Source: Roseibium sp. MMSF_3544
GTDB lineage: Bacteria; Pseudomonadota; Alphaproteobacteria; Rhizobiales; Stappiaceae
Assembly (NCBI RefSeq): GCF_030732845.1
Contig: NZ_JASHKA010000004.1
Location: forward strand, 367,572 to 431,571
DNA length: 64,000 bases
Direction: 5' to 3'
Positions 1 through 8,373 of this stretch are shown here, in pieces (position 1 is the first letter of the stretch; every line of letters starts with the position of its first letter). The position numbers and the translations under genes are program-made. Below the pieces are notes generated by a model that saw nothing but the letters and a program-made list of their open reading frames with translations, did no database searches and had not been told where the DNA came from.

Positions 1-54
1 TTCGGCGGTTTCCTCGTCACACGGCGCATGCTCGCCATGTTCCAGAAGTCCTAA
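1..54 (+). CDS. pntAB: NAD(P) transhydrogenase alpha subunit part 2, C-terminal end (partial)
   Basis: Only the last 17 codons lie in the window, reading FGGFLVTRRMLAMFQKS and then TAA. This matches the conserved end of the small membrane alpha-2 subunit of the split proton-translocating transhydrogenase. The complete pntB follows 12 bases later and its AAGGAGG ribosome site overlaps this stop codon, which fixes the identity by context. In alphaproteobacteria the alpha subunit is split into pntAA and pntAB upstream of pntB; here the rest lies outside the window. Confidence 0.8.
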   Translation, partial: FGGFLVTRRMLAMFQKS

Positions 55-66
55 GGAGGCCGACCC

Positions 67-1500
67 ATGGAATTCGGTTTTACCACTGCCGTCTATGTGG
101 TTGCGGCGATCCTGTTCATCCTCTCGCTTGGCGGCTTGTCGGGTGAGGAAAGCGCGAAGCGTGCGGTCTATTACGGCATTGTCGGCATGGCGCTCGCCGT
201 TGTAGCAACCCTGATCGGCCCGGGCTCAGGCCTTTGGCTCCTGTCCCTCATCCTCATCGCTGCAGGCGGTGTGATCGGTTACTTCGTTGCCCAGCGCGTC
301 CAGATGACCGAAATGCCGCAGCTTGTGGCGGCCATGCACTCGCTGGTCGGTCTGGCTGCCGTCTTTGTCGGTTTCAATGCCTATATCGAACTCGGCCGCG
401 TCCTGGCCATGGGTGAGGAGGAACGCAAGGCGCTGGAAGGTTTTGCCGCCATCCTTGCGAAGAAGACGAGCGCGGAACAGGTCATCCTGAAAGTCGAAGT
501 CTTCCTCGGTGTGTTCATCGGTGCAGTCACTTTCACAGGCTCTGTCGTCGCCTTCGGCAAGCTGGCCGGAAAGATCACGTCCAAGGCAGAAAAACTGCCC
601 GGCGGACATGCGCTCAATGCCGGCGCTGCGATCCTGTCCTTTATCCTGCTGATCCTGTTCATGAGCGGTGCCGGCATCTGGACCCTCATCCTGATGACGT
701 TGCTGGCCTTCTTCATCGGCTATCACCTGATCATGGGCATTGGCGGCGCGGACATGCCGGTCGTCGTCTCGATGCTGAACAGTTATTCGGGTTGGGCGGC
801 AGCGGCCATCGGTTTCTCGCTCGGCAACGACCTCCTGATCGTTGTTGGCGCGCTCGTCGGCTCGTCCGGTGCGATCCTGTCCTACATCATGTGTAAGGCC
901 ATGAACCGCTCGTTTATCTCCGTCATTCTCGGCGGCTTCGGCAACACGGCCGGTCCGGCCATGGAAGTTGAAGGTGAACAGATCGCGATCGATGCGGACG
1001 GTGTTGCTGCTGCGCTCGATGATGCGGACAATGTCATTATCGTTCCAGGATACGGCATGGCCGTTGCCCAGGCGCAGCAGTCGGTCAGCGAGTTGACCAA
1101 GCGGCTCAGAGCCAAGGGCAAGAATGTCCGCTTTGCGATCCACCCGGTCGCAGGACGCCTCCCCGGCCACATGAACGTTCTGCTCGCAGAAGCGAAAGTT
1201 CCCTACGACATCGTCCTGGAGATGGATGAGATCAACGAGGACTTCCCGGAGACCGACGTCGCAATCGTCATCGGCTCCAACGACATCGTCAATCCAGCGG
1301 CCCAGGAAGACCCGAACTCGCCGATCGCCGGCATGCCGGTCCTGGAAGTCTGGAAGGCGAAACAGGTGTTCGTGTCCAAACGCGGTCAGGGTACGGGCTA
1401 CTCCGGCATCGAGAACCCGCTGTTCTACAAGGAGAACACGCGCATGTATTACGGCGATGCCAAGGCCAGCCTCGACAAGCTGCTCACCATGATTGAGTAG
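67..1500 (+). CDS. pntB: NAD(P) transhydrogenase subunit beta
   Basis: This 477-residue inner-membrane protein is PntB, which couples proton entry to hydride transfer from NADH to NADP+ and so supplies NADPH. Roughly the first 260 residues are hydrophobic membrane helices. The C-terminal NADP-binding domain shows the [10 protein letters not shown] loop near residues 327-336 and [17 protein letters not shown] near 438-454, both hallmarks of the family. Length equals the usual 460-480. AAGGAGG at 53-59 places the ATG at 67. It is the last gene of the pnt operon and is followed by a strong intrinsic terminator. Confidence 0.97.
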   Translation: MEFGFTTAVYVVAAILFILSLGGLSGEESAKRAVYYGIVGMALAVVATLIGPGSGLWLLSLILIAAGGVIGYFVAQRVQMTEMPQLVAAMHSLVGLAAVFVGFNAYIELGRVLAMGEEERKALEGFAAILAKKTSAEQVILKVEVFLGVFIGAVTFTGSVVAFGKLAGKITSKAEKLPGGHALNAGAAILSFILLILFMSGAGIWTLILMTLLAFFIGYHLIMGIGGADMPVVVSMLNSYSGWAAAAIGFSLGNDLLIVVGALVGSSGAILSYIMCKAMNRSFISVILGGFGNTAGPAMEVEGEQIAIDADGVAAALDDADNVIIVPGYGMAVAQAQQSVSELTKRLRAKGKNVRFAIHPVAGRLPGHMNVLLAEAKVPYDIVLEMDEINEDFPETDVAIVIGSNDIVNPAAQEDPNSPIAGMPVLEVWKAKQVFVSKRGQGTGYSGIENPLFYKENTRMYYGDAKASLDKLLTMIE

Positions 1501-1525
1501 AGTTTCAGACAGAGTGCTTTAAAAG

Positions 1526-1554
1526 CCGCCCGGGAATTTCCGGGCGGTTTTTTT
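1526..1554 (+). terminator. intrinsic terminator after pntB
   Basis: An 8-bp perfect GC stem (CCGCCCGG/CCGGGCGG) with a six-base loop is followed by seven T residues, 25 bases after the pntB stop codon. Confidence 0.92.
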
Positions 1555-1735
1555 GTGCCTAATCCGAAAAAACGAAACGGCGCAATATTTTTTTTGAACC
1601 TTTTCCTGCCGCGTTGGCACCAAGAGGTACCCGTATCAGCGGGAACACCAGCGCGCGACCTTTTACAGTTTCGATCGAAACCGCCGTTACCGGCGGGCGC
1701 AGATGGTGTGTGTTTCAACAGACAGGAGATCTGCA

Positions 1736-3478
1736 ATGAGCTTCCTTTATTCCTTTCTCAATTTCTTCCGGCCGCAGCTGATCAACGGCTCAGATCAGGG
1801 TGAGCTTCTCTTCGGGGGCTTCGCCTCCGATTTCATTTTCGGTAATGGCGGCAATGACAAGATATTCGGCGGCTTTGGCAATGACTTTCTTTTCGGCGGT
1901 CACGGCAATGACAAGATCTTTGGCGGCTTCGGCCACGATCTCATGTTCGGCGGCAAGGGTAATGACAAGATCTCCGGCGGCTTCGGCAATGACTTTGCCT
2001 TCGGTGGAATTGGAAATGACAAGATTTCGGGCGGCCACGGCAACGACGACCTGAATGGCGGAGACGGCGAAGACACCCTGCGCGGCGGCAAAGGCGACGA
2101 TCGCCTCGTCGGCAACAAGGGCAACGACCGGATGTTCGGCGGCGCCGGCGACGATCTTCTGGTCTGGAACAATGGCGACGGATCCGATCTCATGAACGGC
2201 GGCCGCGGCTATGATCGCGTCCAGGTGAACTTCGACACCGATCTCGTCAATGACGATCTCCAGAACAAGGATGTCGCCGAGTTCTCTGTAACGCCTTACG
2301 GCATCCAGTTCGCGCGGGTTGAACTGAACGACCAGAACATCAACGGTCTGTTCCAGCTCGACATTCGCAAGACCGAGGTTCTGGAGACCAATTTCGGCGG
2401 GGGCGACGACACCGCGCAGATCGTTGACACGGTTCTTCAGGAAATCAAACTCGACCTCGATGGTGGCGACGGCATCGACACTCTGGACCTGTCCAGAGCC
2501 GCCGAAGCCGTCAATGTCGACCTTGCTGCGGGCACCGTTGAGGATTCCAAGGCGGTCAACTTCGAGAATGTCATTGGCACGGAGTTCGATGACAAGATCG
2601 CCGGCGATGATCAGGACAATGTCATTTCCGGACTTGGCGGCGTCGACACGATCTACGGCCGCGGGGGCAACGACATCCTTGTCGCCAACAAGGGCAATGA
2701 TTTCGTTTTCGGAGAAGACGGTGACGACTTGCTTGTGTGGAACAATGGCGACGGTTCGGACCTGATGGACGGGGGTGCCGACTATGACCGGGTTCAGGTG
2801 AACTTCAATACCGACCTCGTCAACGACGATCTGCAGAACAAGGACGTCGCGGAGTTTTCCGTGACCCCGGATGGTGTGCAATTCGCGCGTGTCGAATTGA
2901 ACGACCAGGCCGTCAACGGCCTGTTCCAACTCGACATCCGTGACACGGAAGCCCTTGAGACCAACTTCGGAGGCGGCGATGACATCGCGCAGATCGTCGA
3001 CACGGTTCTTGAGGAAATCAAACTCGACCTGGATGGCGGCGACGGCATTGACACCCTGGATCTGTCCAGAGCTTCCGAAGGCGTCAACGTCGATCTGAGT
3101 GCCGGTACACTGGGCAACGGCTCCACTGCCGTCAATTTCGAGAATGTCACAGGGACCGACTTCAACGACGTCATCTCGGGTGACGATCAGGACAACGTGA
3201 TCCAAAGCGGCTCAGGTTTCGACATTCTGTCCGGCGGTGCCGGGGCCGATACGTTCGTTTTCGCGCAGGACGATACGGGGGTCAAAATCATCACCGACTT
3301 CGAAGTCGGCGTTGACAGCCTTCTTTTCGTTACCGAAGCCGGCCTGACCGCCGCCGACCTGGTGGATCAGCTGACACAGATCGGCGACGATGTGCAGCTT
3401 GATGTCAATGGCAAGCTTCTGACGTTCGAGAACGCATTGGTCGAAGACTTCAGCGCGAACGCCTTCCTTTTTGCCTAG
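1736..3478 (+). CDS. RTX/hemolysin-type calcium-binding secreted protein
   Basis: The protein has 580 residues. AGGAG at 1724-1728 selects the ATG at 1736; an earlier in-frame ATG at 1703 lacks a site. After a short hydrophobic start (MSFLYSFLNFF) come about 14 glycine/aspartate nonapeptides of the GGxGxDxhx type (about residues 25-145), which bind calcium in parallel beta rolls. Two near-identical 190-residue modules follow (starting LVWNNGDGSD), then a last RTX patch and a C-terminus ending NAFLFA, like type I secretion substrates. No type I secretion genes are nearby. No catalytic domain is recognised, so an extracellular matrix or adhesin role is only inference. The gene stands alone with its own terminator. 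Confidence 0.85.
   Translation: MSFLYSFLNFFRPQLINGSDQGELLFGGFASDFIFGNGGNDKIFGGFGNDFLFGGHGNDKIFGGFGHDLMFGGKGNDKISGGFGNDFAFGGIGNDKISGGHGNDDLNGGDGEDTLRGGKGDDRLVGNKGNDRMFGGAGDDLLVWNNGDGSDLMNGGRGYDRVQVNFDTDLVNDDLQNKDVAEFSVTPYGIQFARVELNDQNINGLFQLDIRKTEVLETNFGGGDDTAQIVDTVLQEIKLDLDGGDGIDTLDLSRAAEAVNVDLAAGTVEDSKAVNFENVIGTEFDDKIAGDDQDNVISGLGGVDTIYGRGGNDILVANKGNDFVFGEDGDDLLVWNNGDGSDLMDGGADYDRVQVNFNTDLVNDDLQNKDVAEFSVTPDGVQFARVELNDQAVNGLFQLDIRDTEALETNFGGGDDIAQIVDTVLEEIKLDLDGGDGIDTLDLSRASEGVNVDLSAGTLGNGSTAVNFENVTGTDFNDVISGDDQDNVIQSGSGFDILSGGAGADTFVFAQDDTGVKIITDFEVGVDSLLFVTEAGLTAADLVDQLTQIGDDVQLDVNGKLLTFENALVEDFSANAFLFA
2158..3201 (+). repeat. in-frame tandem duplication inside the RTX gene
   Basis: Two copies of a module of about 470 bases lie at about 2158-2625 and 2731-3201. 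The copies are offset by 573 bases at the start and 576 at the end, because one codon was gained. They share long stretches such as NGLFQLDIR, NFGGGDD and LDLDGGDGIDTLDLSRA. Both boundaries fall on RTX-type sequence. Confidence 0.85.
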
Positions 3479-3505
3479 CAGTTGCATTGCCAAGGCTCCT
3501 CATGC

Positions 3506-3539
3506 ATCCCGCCGGTCCTTCAGGCCGGCGGGATTTTTC
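3506..3539 (+). terminator. intrinsic terminator after the RTX gene
   Basis: A 10-bp perfect stem (ATCCCGCCGG/CCGGCGGGAT) with a nine-base loop runs into a T tract, 28 bases after the stop. Confidence 0.9.
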
Positions 3540-3837
3540 TGCCCCATCGCCGCCTCCCGCTGCACAACAACCGCCTACGGCTCCCAGCCGGGTGCGCCAT
3601 CGGGAAAGGATTCTCAAACGAGAGCTGTTTGAACGCCAAATTTGTGCATATGAGCAAAGAAGCATCCGTTGGTTGTGACGCCCGTCATAAGTCTTTGCCC
3701 CGACAAGCCTTCACCTTGAGAGCAGGTTCTGCGGAAGACCGTGGAACGCCGGATCTTTAAACCACAGGAACCCGTGAGCGCCGGTGCTTTGTGCCGCCGG
3801 TGAACGCTCGTTCCATGCTTGAGGCTCGATAGCTTTG
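3540..3837. other. intergenic region before the ECF sigma gene
   Basis: No supported coding sequence. The stretch holds a GAACG-CT-CGTTC inverted repeat just upstream of the sigma-factor start; nothing else was recognised. Confidence 0.5.
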
Positions 3838-4437
3838 ATGGGAAACACCGTTTCTTTTGAAAATGACAGCGCGCGCGCTGACCGTCCGGATGATGTTCAG
3901 CTTCTGACGGCCGTGACGAATGGCGACGAACGGGCGTTCAAGACAATTCATCAAAGACATTTCGTGAAGCTAGCGTCATTCGCGCACCGATTGACCGGCG
4001 ACCACGCGGCGGCGGAGGAAGTCGCCAATGACACTTTTCTGGTGATTTGGCGATCGTCCGCAAGCTTTCAAAAGCGGTCGAAGGTATCGACCTGGATGTT
4101 CGGTATCGCTTACCGGATCGCGAAGAAAAAGCGGCAGAAACTTGCCCGGCACAAATTGGATCTCGATATCGACACCTGCGCGATCAGCGACACGCGAGAC
4201 ATGGCCGCACGTGCGATCCAAAGGCGCGATATTCTCAAGGCGCTTGAACAATTGAAGCCGGAACTGCGGGCGGTCATAGAGCTCACCTATTTCCAGGGCT
4301 ACATTTATTCCGAAATTGCCGAAATGCTTGAATGTCCGGTGGGAACAGTCAAAACGCGGATTTTGAGAGCCAGACAGCAACTGAGACATCTTCTCTGCGA
4401 AGACCCCGCACAGCCACCCTTGCGTCGCGCAGCCTGA
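3838..4437 (+). CDS. ECF-type RNA polymerase sigma factor
   Basis: A 199-residue sigma-70 family protein of the extracytoplasmic-function class. Region 2 spans about residues 30-100 and includes the AAEEVANDTFLVIW recognition helix and the STWMFGIAYRIA strand. Region 4 spans about 135-190 with TYFQGYIYSEIAEML and VGTVKTRILRAR, the helix-turn-helix that reads the -35 element. The ATG at 3838 is chosen over a TTG one codon earlier; the ribosome site is weak (GAGG, about 13 bases away). Most ECF genes are followed by an anti-sigma gene, but here only 75 bases separate it from a convergent transporter gene. Its targets cannot be read from the window; the RTX gene beside it is a candidate. Confidence 0.9.
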   Translation: MGNTVSFENDSARADRPDDVQLLTAVTNGDERAFKTIHQRHFVKLASFAHRLTGDHAAAEEVANDTFLVIWRSSASFQKRSKVSTWMFGIAYRIAKKKRQKLARHKLDLDIDTCAISDTRDMAARAIQRRDILKALEQLKPELRAVIELTYFQGYIYSEIAEMLECPVGTVKTRILRARQQLRHLLCEDPAQPPLRRAA

Positions 4438-4512
4438 TGCAAACTGTCTGGCCCGATTGTGATCTTTCATGGACCGCCCAGGCGCTTCTGCCGGACCGGG
4501 AATCAGCGTTCT

Positions 4513-5511
4513 TTAGGCGCTCAAGCGGTCTCCAGATGCGTCGAAGTAGTAGGACTTTCCTTCGGAAATCGCGAAGTTGAGCTCCCTGCCCGGCTCGATG
4601 GCATGTTGACCGAACAGTCGCGCCGTGAGCTGGTTCCCTTTGACCATTGCAATGACATTGGTGTCGCCGCCAAGCTCCTCGACATGCTCCACAGTTGCAC
4701 TCAGTTCGCCGTTCTCTGACAGAAACAGGTCTTCCGGACGCACCCCAAGGGTCCGCTCGTCACCTTCCCTAACGAGGCCGGCTGGCAAGAAATTCATGGC
4801 CGGTGACCCGAGAAAGCCGGCAACGAACCGGTTGACCGGGTTGTTGTAAAGCTCCATCGGACTGCCGATCTGCTCGACGCGGCCGTCTCTCAAGACAACG
4901 ATCTTGTCTGCGAGGGTCATGGCCTCGGACTGGTCGTGCGTGACGTAAATCATCGAGGCTTCCAGCTGACGGTGCAGCTTCGCGATCTCGAGCCTCGTGT
5001 TCATTCTGAGCGCTGCGTCCAGATTGGACAACGGCTCGTCAAACAGGAACAGCTTCGGGTGGCGCACGATCGCCCTGCCAATCGCGACCCTCTGGCGCTG
5101 GCCGCCCGAAAGCTCTGACGGATAACGATCGAGATACTCCTCGAGATTGAGCATGCGGGTGGCTTCGGTGATGCGCTGCTCGATAACGTCCTTGCTTTGC
5201 CGCTCCTGTTTCAGCGCGAGCGACATGTTGCCCCTGACGTTCAAATGCGGGTAGAGCGCATAACTTTGAAACACCATGGCAATGCCGCGCTTGGAAGGCG
5301 GCGTGAGATTGACGTGTTCGCCGCCAATGTGCACATCGCCCGACGTCACGTCCTCAAGACCTGCGATCACGCGAAGCAATGTCGACTTCCCGCACCCCGA
5401 TGGTCCGACGAAAACGACAAACTCACCGTCTTCGACCTCGAGATTGACGTCCTTGAGAACATGAACGGGGCCGAAGGACTTGTTGACGTTTTGCAGAGTG
5501 AGCGCCGTCAT
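4513..5511 (-). CDS. CUT1-family sugar ABC transporter ATP-binding protein
   Basis: A 332-residue UgpC/MalK-like ATPase that powers uptake through the two permeases upstream. It shows Walker A GPSGCGKST (about residues 37-45), the Q-loop MVFQSYALYP, signature LSGGQRQR, Walker B LFLFDEP and the H-loop VTHDQSEAMTL. A C-terminal regulatory (TOBE-like) region follows from about residue 240 with LGVRPEDL. It is somewhat short for this family (usually 350-370), mainly in that region. Its start overlaps the oxidoreductase stop by 4 bases (ATGA), so it is the last gene of a five-gene operon. The substrate is not identifiable. Confidence 0.93.
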   Translation of the reverse strand: MTALTLQNVNKSFGPVHVLKDVNLEVEDGEFVVFVGPSGCGKSTLLRVIAGLEDVTSGDVHIGGEHVNLTPPSKRGIAMVFQSYALYPHLNVRGNMSLALKQERQSKDVIEQRITEATRMLNLEEYLDRYPSELSGGQRQRVAIGRAIVRHPKLFLFDEPLSNLDAALRMNTRLEIAKLHRQLEASMIYVTHDQSEAMTLADKIVVLRDGRVEQIGSPMELYNNPVNRFVAGFLGSPAMNFLPAGLVREGDERTLGVRPEDLFLSENGELSATVEHVEELGGDTNVIAMVKGNQLTARLFGQHAIEPGRELNFAISEGKSYYFDASGDRLSA

Positions 5512-6542
5512 GGCGTTGGCTCCTTTAGTGAGACCGGCTGGCCGGTGCGGACGCTCTCGTCGGCTGCAAGGCAGATCGCCAACGAGCGGACCGCATCCTG
5601 CATGTGACGGGAGAGATCGATATTTTCGGAAATGGCGCGCAGCATATATGCCTGTTCGGCGTCGCAGAGTTCCTGGTGCCCGGGCTCATCCGGCAGATCA
5701 ATGCTGGTGTCACCGCCCGGCCGATGCACCAGAAGGCCACCGACCTTAGTATGCCCATCGACATCGGCGGATGCGCCCTTGTTGCCCTCCACGATGGAGA
5801 CCGACCCGGCCGGTGAGACGACATCCTTCACGAAAAAAGCCGTCTCGGACATCATCGGGCCCCAACCAGCCTCATACCAGCCGACGGATCCGTCGTCGAA
5901 AAACACCTGGAAATGACCGTAATTATACATGTCCGGCGCGATATCGTCGGAGAGCCGCAGCCCCATGCCGCTGACCTTGACCGGATTGGCGTCCGTTATC
6001 TGGCACCAGACATCAACATAATGAACACCGCAGTCGACGATTGGAGCCGTCGTCTCCATCAGCGCCTTGTGGGTTTCCCATTCGGCTCCCGAACTTTGCT
6101 GGTTGAGGTTCATGCGAAAGACATAGGGCCCGCCGAGCGCGCGCGCTTCCTCGATCAGCCTCACCCAGGACGGGTGGTGACGCAGGATGTAGCCGACCAC
6201 CAGCTTCCTGTTCGTTTCCTCAGCGCAGGCGACGACGCGTCTTGCATCTTCAACAGACGTTGCAAGCGGTTTTTCGACAAAGACGTGCGCCCCGGCATAC
6301 ATGGCAGCGATCGCGTAGTCTGCGTGGCTGTCGGAATAGGTGGCAATCACCACCAGGTCCGGCGAAGTCTTTTCCAAGGCGACTTCGTAACTGGTGAACA
6401 CGGGGTACGCGGCAAGCTCCGCATGTTCAACGCTGCCCGACCGGTTGACGAGGCCGACGATCTCGGACGCTTCGTGCCGGTGGTGTGCCAAAGCATGGGA
6501 GAGCCCCATATTTCCAAGTCCGGCTATCAAAACCCGGGTCAT
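5508..6542 (-). CDS. Gfo/Idh/MocA family NAD(P)-dependent oxidoreductase
   Basis: A 344-residue cytosolic sugar or inositol dehydrogenase-like protein. The N-terminal Rossmann fold has GLGNMG at residues 8-13 and the family EKP motif at 90-92. The C-terminal half is the usual beta-sheet substrate domain with the conserved DCGVHYVD stretch. It sits between permease and ATPase genes with ATGA overlaps on both sides, so it probably oxidises or isomerises the imported sugar. The family acts on many cyclic polyols and sugars, and the substrate cannot be told from sequence. Confidence 0.9.
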   Translation of the reverse strand: MTRVLIAGLGNMGLSHALAHHRHEASEIVGLVNRSGSVEHAELAAYPVFTSYEVALEKTSPDLVVIATYSDSHADYAIAAMYAGAHVFVEKPLATSVEDARRVVACAEETNRKLVVGYILRHHPSWVRLIEEARALGGPYVFRMNLNQQSSGAEWETHKALMETTAPIVDCGVHYVDVWCQITDANPVKVSGMGLRLSDDIAPDMYNYGHFQVFFDDGSVGWYEAGWGPMMSETAFFVKDVVSPAGSVSIVEGNKGASADVDGHTKVGGLLVHRPGGDTSIDLPDEPGHQELCDAEQAYMLRAISENIDLSRHMQDAVRSLAICLAADESVRTGQPVSLKEPTP

Positions 6543-7378
6543 TTGACGGCTCCTGAGGTTATGCCGCGGATGAGCTGACGCGAGAAGATCACGTAAAGAA
6601 TGAGGACAGGCAGAATGGCCATGCTGAGTGCGGACAGCACCGCATTCCAGTCGGTTACAAACTGACCGATAAAGACCTGGCTGCCGAGTGTCAGCGTCTT
6701 GGTTTCCTCGGCCGGTGCAAGGATCAGCGGAAACCAGAGGTCGTTCCAGATCGGGATCATGTTGAAGACGGCAACCGTCGCCATGGCAGGACGGACCAGA
6801 GGCAGCACCAGACGGAAAAAGATGGTGTATTCCGACAAGCCATCGATCCGGCCTGCGTTTTTGAGGTCTTCAGAGACCTGGCGCATGAATTCGCTCAATA
6901 TGAAGACGGCGAGCGGCAAACCCTGCGCCGTATAGACCAGGATCAGCGCCGTCAGCGTATTGACCAGACCGGTCGCGACCATCATTTCCAGAATGGCGAC
7001 AGTCCCGATCCGGATCGGGATCATGATGCCGAGCGCCAGATAGAGCCCCATGAGCATGTTGCCCCGGAACCGGTATTCGCTGATCGCGAAAGCCGCCATT
7101 GCACCAAAGAGCAGGATGAAGAACAGCGAGGCGACGGTGACGATCATGGAATTCTGGAAGTAGAGGAAGAAATCTCCCTGTTTCATGACCGTCTGGTAGC
7201 CAATCATCGAAAAGCTTTCAGCGTCCGGCAAAGCGAGCGGCTCGCGGAAGATTGCTCTTCGCGATTTGAAGCTGTTGATCAGGATCACGAAAACCGGAAA
7301 CAGGGCAATCAGCGTGTAAAGGATCAGCGCGCCGTGCATCGCGGCGGTGTTGAGTGGGTTGGTGCGGGCCTTGTTCAT
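6539..7378 (-). CDS. CUT1 ABC transporter permease (MalG-like)
   Basis: A 279-residue inner-membrane protein with about six hydrophobic segments. The ATPase-docking EAA loop reads NAGRIDGLSEYTIFFRLVLP. GGGAGGG upstream favours the ATG at 7378 over the in-frame GTG one codon earlier. It pairs with the larger permease 12 bases upstream and overlaps the following oxidoreductase gene by 4 bases. Confidence 0.92.
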   Translation of the reverse strand: MNKARTNPLNTAAMHGALILYTLIALFPVFVILINSFKSRRAIFREPLALPDAESFSMIGYQTVMKQGDFFLYFQNSMIVTVASLFFILLFGAMAAFAISEYRFRGNMLMGLYLALGIMIPIRIGTVAILEMMVATGLVNTLTALILVYTAQGLPLAVFILSEFMRQVSEDLKNAGRIDGLSEYTIFFRLVLPLVRPAMATVAVFNMIPIWNDLWFPLILAPAEETKTLTLGSQVFIGQFVTDWNAVLSALSMAILPVLILYVIFSRQLIRGITSGAVK

Positions 7379-7390
7379 CACTCCCTCCCC

Positions 7391-8305
7391 TTAGAGCTGA
7401 TATCTGCGCATCCGGGTCTGGATGCCGAAGAGATAGATGCACACACCGATCAGGATGATCGCGAACATGGCACTGGCAATCGCAGAGCCCATGTAGGGGT
7501 CGCCAAGCTGAAGCTGAAACCCGAAGAAAGTGCGGTACATGAAGGTACCCAGAATATCGGTTGAGAAATCCGGTCCTGCCAAGGCGCCCTGCGCCGTATA
7601 GATCAGGTCGAAGGCGTTGAAATTGCCGACGAATGTCAGGATCGAAATGATGCCGATAGAGGGCAGGATCAGCGGCAGCTTGATTTTCCAGAAGGCCGAC
7701 ATCCCGGTAATGCCGTCGATTTCTCCGGCCTCGAGAATTTCTTCAGGAATGGACAGCAGCGCCGCATAGATCAGCATCATCGGTATGCCGACAAACTGCC
7801 AGACCGAAATCAGGGACAGGGTCGTCAGTGCGTATTCTTCCTTGCCCAGCCAGGGTGCAAACAGCGATTTCAAACCAACAGCGTTCAAGAGGTCGGGCGC
7901 GATGCCCCAGATCGGTGACAGGATGAGTTTCCAGGCAAAACCGACAATCACGAAGGAAAGGATCGTGGGAATGAAAATGGCCGAGCGGTAGAAGGCTGCG
8001 AAGCGCAGCCGCGGATGGCTCAGGATGGCTGCCAGCGCGATCCCGATCGGGTTCTGAACCAGCATGTGGATCAGGAAAAACCAGAAGTTATTGCCCAGAG
8101 CGTTCCAGAACTGATCGGCCCAGATCGGGTCGCCGAAAAGGGTTGTGAAGTTCTGCAATCCGACAAACACGCGCTCCTGATCGATCTTGCTGTAAAGAGC
8201 AAGTCGCAGCGTGTTGAAAAGCGGGAAGATCATGACCGCCGTGTAGACAAGGACCGCTGGGGCCAGGAACACGACGATGTGCCAGCGAAAGCGAGGCTTG
8301 CTCAT
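7391..8305 (-). CDS. CUT1 ABC transporter permease (MalF-like)
   Basis: A 304-residue inner-membrane permease with six likely helices, beginning after a short cytosolic tail (WHIVVFLAPAVLVYTAVMIFPLF). Its EAA loop is EAGEIDGITGMSAFWKIKLP. It follows the binding-protein gene after a 68-base gap that contains a stable hairpin, an arrangement that usually lowers permease expression relative to the binding protein. Confidence 0.92.
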   Translation of the reverse strand: MSKPRFRWHIVVFLAPAVLVYTAVMIFPLFNTLRLALYSKIDQERVFVGLQNFTTLFGDPIWADQFWNALGNNFWFFLIHMLVQNPIGIALAAILSHPRLRFAAFYRSAIFIPTILSFVIVGFAWKLILSPIWGIAPDLLNAVGLKSLFAPWLGKEEYALTTLSLISVWQFVGIPMMLIYAALLSIPEEILEAGEIDGITGMSAFWKIKLPLILPSIGIISILTFVGNFNAFDLIYTAQGALAGPDFSTDILGTFMYRTFFGFQLQLGDPYMGSAIASAMFAIILIGVCIYLFGIQTRMRRYQL

Positions 8306-8325
8306 CCGAAGCTCCGGTCAAAGGG

Positions 8326-8353
8326 TCCCGGACAAGACAAAGCTCGTCCGGGA
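8326..8353 (-). other. intergenic hairpin between binding-protein and permease genes
   Basis: An 8-bp perfect stem (TCCCGGAC/GTCCGGGA) with a 12-base loop and no T tract, 20 bases after the binding-protein stop. It probably stabilises the upstream mRNA or partly attenuates the permease genes. Confidence 0.7.
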
Positions 8354-8373
8354 AGTATGCGAATGTGCGAGGA

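Noticed and set aside
226..1170. 314-codon minus-strand frame opposite pntB
   Set aside because: Antisense to pntB; low-complexity charged sequence and no start signal.
1616..1631. TGGCAC at 1616 as a possible sigma-54 promoter for the RTX gene
   Set aside because: No TTGC or GC dinucleotide at the required distance.
1632..1680. Possible ECF-type promoter (GGAAC) before the RTX gene
   Set aside because: No convincing -10 partner at 16-17 bases; not enough to link it to the nearby sigma factor.
1790..2150. Short regular DNA repeats that could suggest a CRISPR array
   Set aside because: The period is about 27 bases and in frame, encoding RTX nonapeptides; there are no unique spacers.
1790..3205. 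471-codon minus-strand frame opposite the RTX gene
   Set aside because: Its apparent repeats merely mirror the RTX nonapeptides on the coding strand.
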